A stretch of 45,825 nucleotides of DNA, taken from positions 1 through 45,825 of the forward strand of contig CAKNMY010000011.1 of the NCBI GenBank assembly GCA_930989745.1. The letters are read 5' to 3'. This document shows positions 16,304 through 24,514 of the stretch, piece by piece. This DNA comes from an uncultured Lachnospiraceae bacterium. GTDB taxonomy: Bacteria; Bacillota; Clostridia; Lachnospirales; Lachnospiraceae. The position numbers and the translations under genes were made by a program. Numbering within the stretch: position 1 is the first letter of the stretch; each line of letters begins with the position of its first letter. A model generated the notes under the pieces. It was not told where the DNA came from. It worked only from the letters and a program-made list of their open reading frames with translations, and did not search any database.

Positions 16304-16866
16304 ACCAATGTTCCTTCTGAGATATTAAATACCTTGTCGCACAGGCCGTCCATAAATTCCAGGTCATGGAAGATGCCCACGAACGTTGTCTTCTGCTTTT
16401 TCAGTTTCAGCAGCATGTCCTTTACGAGCACCTTGGTCTTATTATCCAGAGACGCCGTGGGCTCGTCCAGCAGCATAAGGCGCGGCTGTTTTACCATTGT
16501 GTGAGCCAGATTCAGCCTCAGCCGCTCTCCGCCGGAAAAGGTATTGGGATACAGATCCCACAGCTCCCGCGGAAGCCGGAAGTATTCCAGCATATCTTCC
16601 GCTTTCCGGCGCGCGCTGTCTTCCTCCTCCCGCATTTCCATGAGGGCGTTCATCACGTGCTGCCGCGCTGTGGTGCGGGGCATTATATTTAAAAACTGCG
16701 AGACATATCCGATTTCATGCTTCCTCAGATACAGAATCTCTCTCTCTGACGCCGTGGCCAGATCGATTCTTCCAAACGCGCTGCTCTCATAATAGATGTT
16801 TCCCTGCGTCGGAAGATACGTCCGGTGGATGCATTTCAGAATTGTGGACTTTCCTGCGCCGGATTC
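16300..16866 (-). pseudogene. phnL: PhnL (C-P lyase ABC-type subunit), N-terminus deleted
   Basis: About 188 residues of a protein usually about 226-240 long. It begins abruptly at Walker A (SGAGKST) and continues with PhnL-specific features: ATASEREILYLRKHEIGYVSQ, NIMPRTTARQHVM, the signature TFSGGERLRLNLA, Walker B LMLLDEPTASLD and GIFHDLEFMDGL. Only the N-terminal 35-40 residues are lost, replaced by the tail of phnM. PhnL is needed for C-P lyase function in vivo. No phnGHIJK genes lie in the window, so it would not work here even if translated. Confidence 0.85.
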
Positions 16867-17591
16867 AGCGTGGCCTTCTTTACCATCTCCGGAAGCGGAA
16901 CGCCGTAGTTCTCGTGCATATGGAAGATACTGTGCAGGATCGCCGGAGGATAATAATCGGAACACAGGATATCGGCGCACCCGTCCAGAATCGCCTCCGC
17001 AGCGGACAGATTGCCGGAGTGAGAGCCTCCCAGCATGATATTGGGCGCTCCGACCACTGTCTAAAATCCCATATCCTTTGCCTTTCTGGCCGCCGCGAGC
17101 GTGACCGGAAATTCACTGATCGTAACTCCGATTTCACGGTTTAACGCCATTTTTTCTTCCGTATCATCGTCATGGGACGCGACCGCAATCTTTCTCTCCT
17201 GCGCCATCTTTGTCAGCTGCTGCATCTGAGCCGCTGAGAGCGTCTTTTTCTCCATCTGTTCCTGAAGAAGCTGTTCCATCTGAATCTCGTCCTGATCCCT
17301 GCCCTGGTATTTCGCGATGGTGGATCTGTAAATCTCCAGATTCCTGTACTGCCCCTGTCCGGGGGTATGGTCCATAAAGGAAATTTCATGCACTTTGCCG
17401 TTTTTGATCATTTCCTCGGCAATTTCATACGCGTCCAGATTGTCAATCTCAATCCTCAGGTGGAAGCGGTGGTGAATCAGGTGATTCCTGCTGTGGATAT
17501 CCTTAATCAGTTCCGCCATTTTCTGCACATTTTCTCTCGTTCTGAGCGGACTTTTCCCAAACAGCTCATCCTTAAACAGGGAAAACGAATG
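16857..17591 (-). pseudogene. phnM: PhnM (ribose 1-methylphosphonate 5-triphosphate diphosphatase) remnant with in-frame TAG
   Basis: The middle of a PhnM amidohydrolase. Visible family blocks: HSFSLFKDELFGKSPLRTRENV, RFHLRIEIDN, EISFMDHTPGQGQYRNLEIY, VASHDDDTEEK, then VGAPNIMLGGSHSGNLSA and CSDYYPPAIL. The N-terminal 60-70 residues with the first metal site are missing, and so is everything after ATLNPA. A TAG at 17061-17063 interrupts the frame just before TVVGAPN. PhnM normally removes pyrophosphate from the triphosphate intermediate before C-P bond cleavage. Both ends are deletion junctions, with an RpiR regulator upstream and phnL downstream. Confidence 0.85.
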
Positions 17592-18039
17592 AGGAGGAAT
17601 TCTCCACAGCGTACACAGATATGTTTTTTGCCCGTTCCAGCGCCTTCACTGCCTGGATATATTCATAGGAAGAGAGCGCTTTCTGCGCCTGCTCCAGATG
17701 CTGAATATTTGTCATAATAACTTTGGCGGGGATATCGATCAGGCGGTCCTTTCTGCTCAGAGGATAGTCCAGCACCTCCTCTACAGAAAATTCATTTTTA
17801 TCCACAGCATACGTTTCAATCAGTTTTTTTCTCAGCTCCCTGAATCCCTTCAGCCCCATGGCACTCGCGAACCGTATGATCGTGGGCTGGCTGACTCCGG
17901 CGGCGGACGACATCTGCTGGATATTCATCTCAGTCAGATCTGCCGCTCCCTGCAGAATGAAATCTGCGACTTTCTGCTCTGAAGGCCGAAGTGATTTGTA
18001 GGAATTGCGTATTGCAAATAAAAAATCCTGCGTATTCAT
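17572..18039 (-). pseudogene. Truncated MurR/RpiR-family transcriptional regulator
   Basis: The N-terminal HTH_6 domain is intact, with MNIQQMSSAAGVSQPTIIRF as the recognition region, followed by the start of the linker and the first strand of the SIS sugar-phosphate domain (NISVYAVENSS). It then ends at FVFPV, where the sequence crosses into phnM. About 155 residues remain of roughly 280. The start is ATG 18039 with GGAGGG upstream. A free HTH domain might still bind DNA, but without the effector domain it is not expected to sense a ligand. Confidence 0.75.
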
Positions 18040-18146
18040 ATTGTCCCTCCTGCGGATGGTCTTATGGATGTCTTTTTTCAGTGTACTACACAATTCCTAT
18101 GTCTGAATTAATTTTACGTTAAGTTCACTTAAAATCCGTCTTTCCC

Positions 18147-18175
18147 TTTACTTTTTGTCCAAAATCTTTTATAAA
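18147..18175 (+). promoter_or_regulatory. Probable promoter of the AraC-family regulator
   Basis: TTTACT (18147-18152) and TATAAA (18170-18175) with a 17-base spacer, in the divergent region between the RpiR remnant and the AraC gene; about 35 bases lie between the -10 and the start codon. Confidence 0.5.
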
Positions 18176-18212
18176 TATAACAGTACCAGAATTTCATACA
18201 GGAGTGACTGCG

Positions 18213-19112
18213 ATGTTCATTTATCATGATGACGAATATGTCTGGAAACCCTATTTCAAGAAACTGAACAGCTCTTTTCTCTCCATCCCCGGTCTGCATA
18301 TGTTCGGAAAGGCGGACTTCAAGAAGGCGATTATTCCGCTGGAAGAACATATTCATCCCGATTGTTATGAATTTGTAGCTGTTTTGAGCGGCAGCCAGCA
18401 GTATTCCATCGGTTCGGAGACTTATCTGCTCTCCGGAGGCGATGTATTTATGACGGCTCCCGGCGAACTCCACGGAAGTTTTCGCATGCCTCAGCAGGTG
18501 GCACGGTTTCTCTGGTTTCAGATCGACATGTCACAGGCCACGGATTTCCTGGGACTCTCTGCCCCGTTCTGCAGCGATTTCTATCAAAAAATCCGAGGCT
18601 ATCAGAAGCGGCTCAACAAAGTTTCTTCCCAGGACATGGAGCTTCTGAACCGGGCATTTTCCTGCTTCTCCGAAGGGACGGCAGACGCGCGCCGCGCAGG
18701 CCACAGTCTGTTTCTGTCTTTTCTGTCCATCCTGCTGCTGTCTTCTGCAGAAAATTCCGGAGTCAGCCCTGACATTCAGAACGTGCTGGATTACATACAC
18801 AATCATATCAGAGAGGAACTGGACTTTTCCGAGCTGGCAGCCCTGGGCAACCTTTCCGTCTCGCGGCTGAAGACAAAATTTAAGGAGCAGCTCGGAGCAC
18901 CTCCCAGGGAGTATATCAACCGTCTGAAGATTGAGGAGGCCAAAAATATGTTTGCCAATACCTCTCAGTCCATTACAGAGACCGCGTTTGCCCTGAATTT
19001 TTCTTCCAGCAATTATTTTGCCTCTGTCTTCAAACAGTTTACCGGCTATACTCCCAGCCAGTACATAAAGCTTGTTCACGGAGCAGAAAAGGCGCCGCCG
19101 CATTCTGACTGA
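18213..19112 (+). CDS. AraC-family transcriptional regulator with cupin sensor
   Basis: A 299-residue regulator. Residues 1-150 form a cupin-like AraC ligand domain (HIHPDCYEFVAVLSGSQQYSI, then SGGDVFMTAPGELHGSF). The last 100 residues form the double HTH: DFSELAALGNLSVSRLKTKFKEQ, and then TETAFALNFSSSNYFASVFKQFTGYTPSQY. AGGAG stands 8 bases before the chosen ATG; the GTG at 18204 overlaps that site. It runs toward the convergent glycan operon and is the nearest intact regulator to it at that end, so sugar-dependent control of the operon is plausible (inference). Its last residues (KAPPHSD) are coded inside the shared terminator stem. Confidence 0.9.
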   Translation: MFIYHDDEYVWKPYFKKLNSSFLSIPGLHMFGKADFKKAIIPLEEHIHPDCYEFVAVLSGSQQYSIGSETYLLSGGDVFMTAPGELHGSFRMPQQVARFLWFQIDMSQATDFLGLSAPFCSDFYQKIRGYQKRLNKVSSQDMELLNRAFSCFSEGTADARRAGHSLFLSFLSILLLSSAENSGVSPDIQNVLDYIHNHIREELDFSELAALGNLSVSRLKTKFKEQLGAPPREYINRLKIEEAKNMFANTSQSITETAFALNFSSSNYFASVFKQFTGYTPSQYIKLVHGAEKAPPHSD

Positions 19113-19512
19113 TGCGGCAGCGCCTTTACGTTCTCCGGCTTTGTGTTCGCCCCGAGCGCACATCCGGAACTTAAAATAATTCCCTTTCCGCGTGTACTCC
19201 GGATAATCTCTTTTGCCTGCTGCTCTACCTGCTCAGGAGTTCCAAGGCACATGGGATCACTCGGATTTATATTGCCCATTAAGACGGTAGTTTCAGGAAC
19301 CATGCTTCTCGCGTATTCCATGGAGATTTTCCAGTCTATCTCCAGAATATTGGCTCCGGCAGTTCCCATATCCCGGATAATCCCGGTGGTGTCACCGCAT
19401 ATATGGATGGAATAGGGCTTCTGCGCCGCCTTCAGCGCCTCCACGGTCTTCTTTTCGCAGGGAAGCGCGAATGCCCCCTTAAAACCGCCTGAACCCGTTC
19501 CAGTGCATTCAT
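19076..19512 (-). pseudogene. Uroporphyrinogen-decarboxylase-family protein with large out-of-frame internal deletion
   Basis: A proper start (ATG 19512, AAGGAG upstream) encodes MNALERVQAVLRG, a typical URO-D/MtaA N-terminus, but the frame then fails. In the next frame the C-terminal half of the same family continues: EKKTVEALKAAQKPYSIHIC, GANILEIDWK, VLMGNINPSDPMCLGTPE, ILSSGCALGANTKPENVKAL. About 200 residues are missing between. The HIC and SSGC cysteines match the zinc site of MtaA/CmuA-like methyltransferases. The tail (PHQSECGGAFSAP) is not family sequence but is read from the terminator hairpin, so the 3' end was also rearranged. Last gene of the glycan operon. Confidence 0.8.
19089..19126. 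terminator. Bidirectional terminator between the AraC gene and the glycan operon
   Basis: A 15-bp stem (AAGGCGCCGCCGCAT / ATGCGGCAGCGCCTT, one G-U pair) with an 8-base loop, ending in TTT on plus and TTTT on minus. The AraC stop codon lies at the loop edge (19110-19112), and the broken URO-D frame reads right through it. Confidence 0.8.
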
Positions 19513-19537
19513 CTGCCCCACTCCTTTCCATAATCTC

Positions 19538-20515
19538 TTATTTATAAATTCCTTCTTCTCTCCAGATCCTGTTCATCAGCTCATACCGCTCCAGAGGCAG
19601 TCCGGTATAGGCGCAGTTTGAAGTAGAGAAGATATATCCGTATCCGGGCATTCCCTCCCGAAGCGCGCGGCGCACATCTTCGATCAGTTCTTCCTCCGTT
19701 CCGGTCTGCATCTTTCCGCAGTTTACATTACCCACCAGACACACTTTGTCGCCGTACAGGCGCTTTACTTCTTTTAAGTCCACGCCGCCCTGCGGATCCA
19801 GAGAATGAACCGCGTCCGGTCCGCAGTCCACGATCATATCCAGAATCGGCATAACATTTCCGTCCGTATGCTTGATGGAATAAAATCCCTCGCTGCGGTA
19901 GAAATCCAGGATCTCTTTCAGATACGGTCCCACAAACTCCGCAAACATATCGCGGCTGTAGAATGGATTCGTATTGAAGCAGTAATCAGAGCACAGTACA
20001 AATCCATCGAGAAGTCCCGGTATTTTCTTCAGCTCCTGCGCTGTGTGTATACACTGCTCCACTCTCCGTTTCGTCCAGTCGTGAATCTTCTCCGGCTCCT
20101 CATACATCATGACGGATACATCCATGATATGGCTTCCGTCCGGAATCGGCATGGTCGGATCTCCGTGCAGCGCGAGAAAATATTTATCGCCGGAAAGCTC
20201 TCTGATCTTCTCCAGGATTCTCCTCGCGGAAGCCAGATCGTCCGGAATATCTCCGTTTACTCCCGGATTCGGGTGAACCAGAATCGCGCTGTGATGATAC
20301 TTTTCCGCCATCTCAATATATGCCAGAGCCATATCCGTAAGATGCAGGTCCTGCTCTTTCGCGCTCATCTGATCCCACTGTTCATAATTCCTGTGAAGAG
20401 GATGTACCCTTCCGATGGATTCCATGGTCAGGAACATTACCAGTTCAAAGGTGGGAACGTGTCCGGTGATCGGTTCCCTTTTCAATGCTTTTATAAATTT
20501 CTCTCTCGGTGTCAT
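19538..20515 (-). CDS. Uroporphyrinogen-decarboxylase-superfamily protein (short form)
   Basis: A 325-residue protein. The N-terminus MTPREKFIKALKREPITGHVP and the PDAVHSLDPQGGVDLKEVK, LVGNVNCGKMQTGTEEEL and FSTSNCAYTGLPLERYEL blocks place it in the URO-D superfamily, which includes true HemE and the zinc methyltransferases MtaA/CmuA. It is unlikely to be HemE in this context. The usual HxC zinc motif reads HTDG here (about residue 215), with a Cys at NVNCG (about 264), so a metal site of His/Asp/Cys is possible. AGGAGG precedes the ATG. It sits between a fucosidase and the broken URO-D copy. Real substrate unknown. Confidence 0.82.
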   Translation of the reverse strand: MTPREKFIKALKREPITGHVPTFELVMFLTMESIGRVHPLHRNYEQWDQMSAKEQDLHLTDMALAYIEMAEKYHHSAILVHPNPGVNGDIPDDLASARRILEKIRELSGDKYFLALHGDPTMPIPDGSHIMDVSVMMYEEPEKIHDWTKRRVEQCIHTAQELKKIPGLLDGFVLCSDYCFNTNPFYSRDMFAEFVGPYLKEILDFYRSEGFYSIKHTDGNVMPILDMIVDCGPDAVHSLDPQGGVDLKEVKRLYGDKVCLVGNVNCGKMQTGTEEELIEDVRRALREGMPGYGYIFSTSNCAYTGLPLERYELMNRIWREEGIYK

Positions 20516-20550
20516 CCGTTATTCCTCCTGATTTCAGAGGCTTCGCGTTC

Positions 20551-21969
20551 TCAGGCTTTTTTCAGGCAGAAGACTCTCGCGATAGGCGCTTCTTCTCCTT
20601 CGTATGCCGGAACTGTTACCTCATATCCCGCTTCTGTCTTCACATATTTCAGCTCTTCTCCTGTCTCAAGAAGCGCGATCTTCTCCACATCCGCGCTGCA
20701 CGGGATCACTACGCGTTCTCCCACCGGCATATCTGCGGATTCGAAGGTCTCGATTGCGTAAATATTCTCCGCGTTCTGCGTAAACGCAATCGTTCCCTGC
20801 TTGTACGGAGCGCATACTCTCGTGGAGTAGATCGCATCGCCGTTCACTTTCAGCCATGCTCCCATTCCTTTCAGAGAGCGCACCGCGCCTTCCGGAAGAC
20901 GTCCGTCCGGCTGCGGTCCCACGTTGATTGCCAGGTTTCCTCCCTTTGCCACAATGTCGATCAGGAGCAGTACCACCTCTCTGGGACTCTTATACGTATC
21001 CTCATATTTGAAGGAAAAAGAGGTTCCCAGAGTAATGTTGCTCTCCCACGGCACGTTCAGAGGCTTCTCCGGAACGCACTGTTCCGGAGTGATATAGTTT
21101 TCATACAGTCCGCCGATGGTTCGGTCCGCGCAGAGCATTCCCGGCTGCCATTTGCGGATCTCCTCGATCACCTCGCCGAGGCGGATATCCTGTCCGCTCT
21201 CCTCGCATACCCATCCTGCGTCAAACCACATAATGTCCAGCTTGCCGTATTCGCTTGCGAGCTCCTTAATCTGATTCTGAGTAAAGGTGACAAATTCCTC
21301 CCATTTTTCCGGATGCTCTGCCGGAACATAGGACGGTCCGCGGTACATATAGTCTCCGCGCGGGAATCCCTCTGCCCAGTAGCTGTCTATATGCCAATCC
21401 GCTTTTGAGAAATACGCCGCAATTCCGATGCCTCTTCTGCGGAAAGCCTCAAACAGATAGGCTACCACGTCAGCGTACTTATGTGTGTGGAACGGGCAGT
21501 CCGGCGCCGTCAGCTTATAATCAGAATACTTTGTGTCCCACATGCAGAAACCGTCATGGTGCTTTGTGGTAAAAATCAGGTATCTGACTCCCGCTTCCTT
21601 CGCGATATCCGCCCATTTTTCCGGCTCAAAGCGGATCGGGTTAAACGTCTTGTTCAGGTCAAAGTACTGCTGTTTGAACTCTTTGCCTGTTACGCCCCAG
21701 TCAACTCCTCCTCTGGACCACTCCGCGTCCGCGTCTGACAGTGCCTAGGATTCCACGATTCCCAGCTGTGAATATGGTCCCCAGTGCATCATCAGGGCAA
21801 GCTTCTGATCCTGGAACCACTCCAGCTTCTCTAATACCTTCGGATCTGTCGGCCATACATACTCGTCAGCGCTGCTGTAATTATGTACTCCGTTTTCAAC
21901 TTTCTCCTGCTCTTCCGGCTGCTCTGCAGCGCCTTCGGTCAGTTCTTCCATTTTTTCCAGTTCGCTCAT
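20551..21969 (-). pseudogene. GH29 alpha-L-fucosidase interrupted by one in-frame TAG
   Basis: One continuous frame of 472 codons with a single TAG at codon 75 (21745-21747). Before it: LEWFQDQKLALMMHWGPYSQLGIVES; after it: ALSDADAEWSRGGVDWGV, ADIAKEAGVRYLIFTTKHHDGFCMWDTKYSDY, and the nucleophile region LDIMWFDAGW (Asp near 249). GH29 proteins normally carry Trp at the interrupted position (VESW), so TGG to TAG is the likely change. No signal peptide; cytoplasmic. The acidic N-terminal 40 residues are unusual for the family. AGGAGAAG precedes the ATG. It would release alpha-linked fucose if read through or in a parent strain. Confidence 0.85.
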
Positions 21970-22009
21970 GTCTTCTTCTCCTGTCTCATCTTCTTTCAGA
22001 CTTTTTGAC

Positions 22010-24391
22010 TTATTTTACAATAAAGGTTACGGAATCCAGATCATTGTCTTTCAATCTCTGGATGTTCTCCTCAAGGCTCAGTCCCTCCGTCAGCTCCAGC
22101 TCATAGCGGAACTCACCGAAACCGGACAGGTCCATCTTGAAGTTTGTCTCCCAGGTGTTGTTCATAATCCAGCTGTAGAGCGGTCTTCTGTTGTACTCTT
22201 CTTTTCCGTCGCACAGCAGGATCGGATGGCTCTTCATCTCGCCCATGTACAGAAGAGAGGTATCCAGTGTATTGATCAGGATGCTCTGGTCTTTGCCCTG
22301 GTATACAACACCTTCATCCGCAATATAGTACTCCATATTGGTTCCCGGAAGCTGGTCGATACCCGGACGCATCGCAACGCCGCCGTTGTTAATGTGCATA
22401 ACGCTTCCGTCTTCCACATTCAGGCTCAGCGGCATGTATACGCTCTCCACGTCCTCGCTCAGAGTCTTTGCGATCTGATAGGAGAAGGTCAGCTTCGGAA
22501 GATTGCGGTACATCTTGATGATCACGCTGCTTCTGTATGTTCCCTCCAGCTCAAACTCAAATTTGATCTTTGTGAAGATATTTCCGTGCTCCAGAATCTT
22601 GAGGTCTTTGAGTTTTGCCTGGAACTGCTCTGCGTGCAGGCCGCGGATATTTCTTCCCAGACGGCTGCGCTCCGCGTAAATTCCCTTGCGGATCTCAGTT
22701 CTCTCATAGATCGGAGTGAAGAACTTCTCCAGTCCGTCCTTGAGCATCTCTTTGCCTGTCTTCTTATTATAGAAAGAGGTAAATCCTTTGCCGATTTCGT
22801 AGCTGAGCTTAAACCAGTCGTTCTCCATGCAGTACGGCAGTTTATAGGATTCCGTATCGTAATCGTTGATGATATCTTTCACGCGTTCTGCGCCGATCCA
22901 TGCGGTTCTGCTGTAAATAGTATCCTTTTCCGCCGGAAGCTCCTCGTAGGAGAACAGCTTTTCTTCCATCGGCTCAAACTCTGCCAGGAAGCTTACCAGC
23001 ACTCCTCTCGGATGCTCGGAGAGCTGTACGGGAAGTACTTCTTTTGTCTTCAGGTCTGTGACTCTTACATTCGGAAGGCTGATGGTCTCCACATAGAATT
23101 CCACCGGCATAACTTTCTTCTCTTTGCTTACGGATACTGCCTTAACCTCACCGCTCAGATTGTAGTAGCGCAGAATGTCTCCGAGTCTGTAGCACTGCTC
23201 GTTCTTATACATTGCGGCAGCCTCGTGAGCCTTGGACGCATAGCTTGTCTTGCGGATGTCCAGATTAGTCACCAGCGTATCGCACGGATTGGAGATTGTA
23301 GCGGAATGTCCCCAGGTGTGCTCCGCGTACAGAAGCGCGTTATCCTCAGCCGCCTGAATCAGCTTCTCATTGCGCACGCCGCTCTTTTCTTCCAGCGCCT
23401 CGCAGGTGTGGAACAGTCTGAGGGCTTCTTTGTAATGCTTTACCGCATACGGTGTACTTCCTACTCCATTTCCCCACCAGTCGTTCAGAGCTCCCTTATA
23501 TGCCGGAGCGTCCTTGGTATCCTCTTTGATCAGATCATACAGCTCCTGCAGCGTAACCATATGCAGCGTCACTTCAGAGCCGTAGCGCTCATTAAACGCA
23601 TTGACCGTTGCAATGATTGCCGGGTTTACCGGAGCGTTATCGGAGAATACGCCGCTTACGCTGGTGATATAAAAGTCATACTCATAGCCGGCGGTCTCAT
23701 ATTCCTCAATGCTCTCCGTGAGGTTTGTATGCAGAGCCTCCATCTTCTCCTCATCCAGCGGTGTGCTTGCGTCCGGGCTGATGTTCTTGGAGAATACGAT
23801 TCCGAGGGCATTTCCGAGGTTATAGTGCTCACCGTTCCATACCAGAAGCCTGCGTCCCTTATCGTCCTCCCAGAAATACGGTTTCTGGTTCTGATACAGC
23901 GGATACATACCGTGATGTGTATGGATGTTTGTAAATAAGAACTCAATGCCGTTATTTAAAAGAGCGTCGCGCGCGCCCAGGGAAATTCCGTTGATATCGG
24001 CATTCATCGCTGTCTTCACCGGGAATCCCTCTTTTGTAAAGATCTCCTGCATCTGCGCGGTTCTGCGGTTGAGCATCTCGCCGTCAGCCAGATCGTTGAA
24101 GTTCAGATACGTTGCGGAGATTCCGATATTTCCCTTTTTCACAAGGTCAAAGAAATCGGCTCTCTCCTGCTCAGACGCCTGCTCCAGGAATCTCTCCACG
24201 CAGTAGTACGTCTCACAGTTCCATTTCAGATCTTTCTCAGCCGTGTTGTTCTCATAGCCGCTCTTCATGAGGAGGATAACATTGCGGATATTGCTGACCT
24301 GATTAAAGATTACCTGCTCCTGCAGATCTGTATAGCCCACATCTGTATGTGAATGATGGACAATGTATACGTGTTTGATTTTATTTCCCAT
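22010..24391 (-). CDS. GH38-family alpha-mannosidase-like protein
   Basis: A 793-residue protein without signal peptide. The zinc motif HTDVGYTD (His15, Asp17) opens the GH38 deacetylase-like fold. The probable nucleophile is Asp132 in MNADINGIS, and HTWGHS further on provides another zinc ligand. The C-terminal 400 residues are beta-rich, as in GH38. The family cleaves alpha-mannosides of N-glycans, but this lineage is distant from well-studied members, so linkage specificity is open. AAAGGAG precedes the ATG. Lies between the two fucosidases, so host or food N-glycan fragments are a reasonable guess for the substrate. Confidence 0.85.
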   Translation of the reverse strand: MGNKIKHVYIVHHSHTDVGYTDLQEQVIFNQVSNIRNVILLMKSGYENNTAEKDLKWNCETYYCVERFLEQASEQERADFFDLVKKGNIGISATYLNFNDLADGEMLNRRTAQMQEIFTKEGFPVKTAMNADINGISLGARDALLNNGIEFLFTNIHTHHGMYPLYQNQKPYFWEDDKGRRLLVWNGEHYNLGNALGIVFSKNISPDASTPLDEEKMEALHTNLTESIEEYETAGYEYDFYITSVSGVFSDNAPVNPAIIATVNAFNERYGSEVTLHMVTLQELYDLIKEDTKDAPAYKGALNDWWGNGVGSTPYAVKHYKEALRLFHTCEALEEKSGVRNEKLIQAAEDNALLYAEHTWGHSATISNPCDTLVTNLDIRKTSYASKAHEAAAMYKNEQCYRLGDILRYYNLSGEVKAVSVSKEKKVMPVEFYVETISLPNVRVTDLKTKEVLPVQLSEHPRGVLVSFLAEFEPMEEKLFSYEELPAEKDTIYSRTAWIGAERVKDIINDYDTESYKLPYCMENDWFKLSYEIGKGFTSFYNKKTGKEMLKDGLEKFFTPIYERTEIRKGIYAERSRLGRNIRGLHAEQFQAKLKDLKILEHGNIFTKIKFEFELEGTYRSSVIIKMYRNLPKLTFSYQIAKTLSEDVESVYMPLSLNVEDGSVMHINNGGVAMRPGIDQLPGTNMEYYIADEGVVYQGKDQSILINTLDTSLLYMGEMKSHPILLCDGKEEYNRRPLYSWIMNNTWETNFKMDLSGFGEFRYELELTEGLSLEENIQRLKDNDLDSVTFIVK

Positions 24392-24514
24392 TGTGATTTT
24401 CTCCTTTATTACGTGAGATTTCTTTCTTGCTTTTTGTTAATATAGCACTCTTTTTCCGGGAATTCATTCAAAATTGTCCGCTGTACAAATTTATACTTTA
24501 ATCTCGGTCAATCA

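Noticed and set aside
19538-20515. Annotation of the URO-D-like gene as hemE
   Set aside because: No other heme genes are near, the zinc-site region is altered from HemE, and it is embedded in a glycosidase operon.
21968-23938. 656-residue plus-strand frame opposite the GH38 gene
   Set aside because: Long but lies exactly opposite the GH38 gene. The composition is that of an antisense frame of a biased codon set, and the minus frame has GH38 active-site motifs.
24392-24514. Possible internal promoter before the GH38 gene
   Set aside because: A TATATT-like box exists but no -35 at acceptable spacing. The stretch is only AT-rich.
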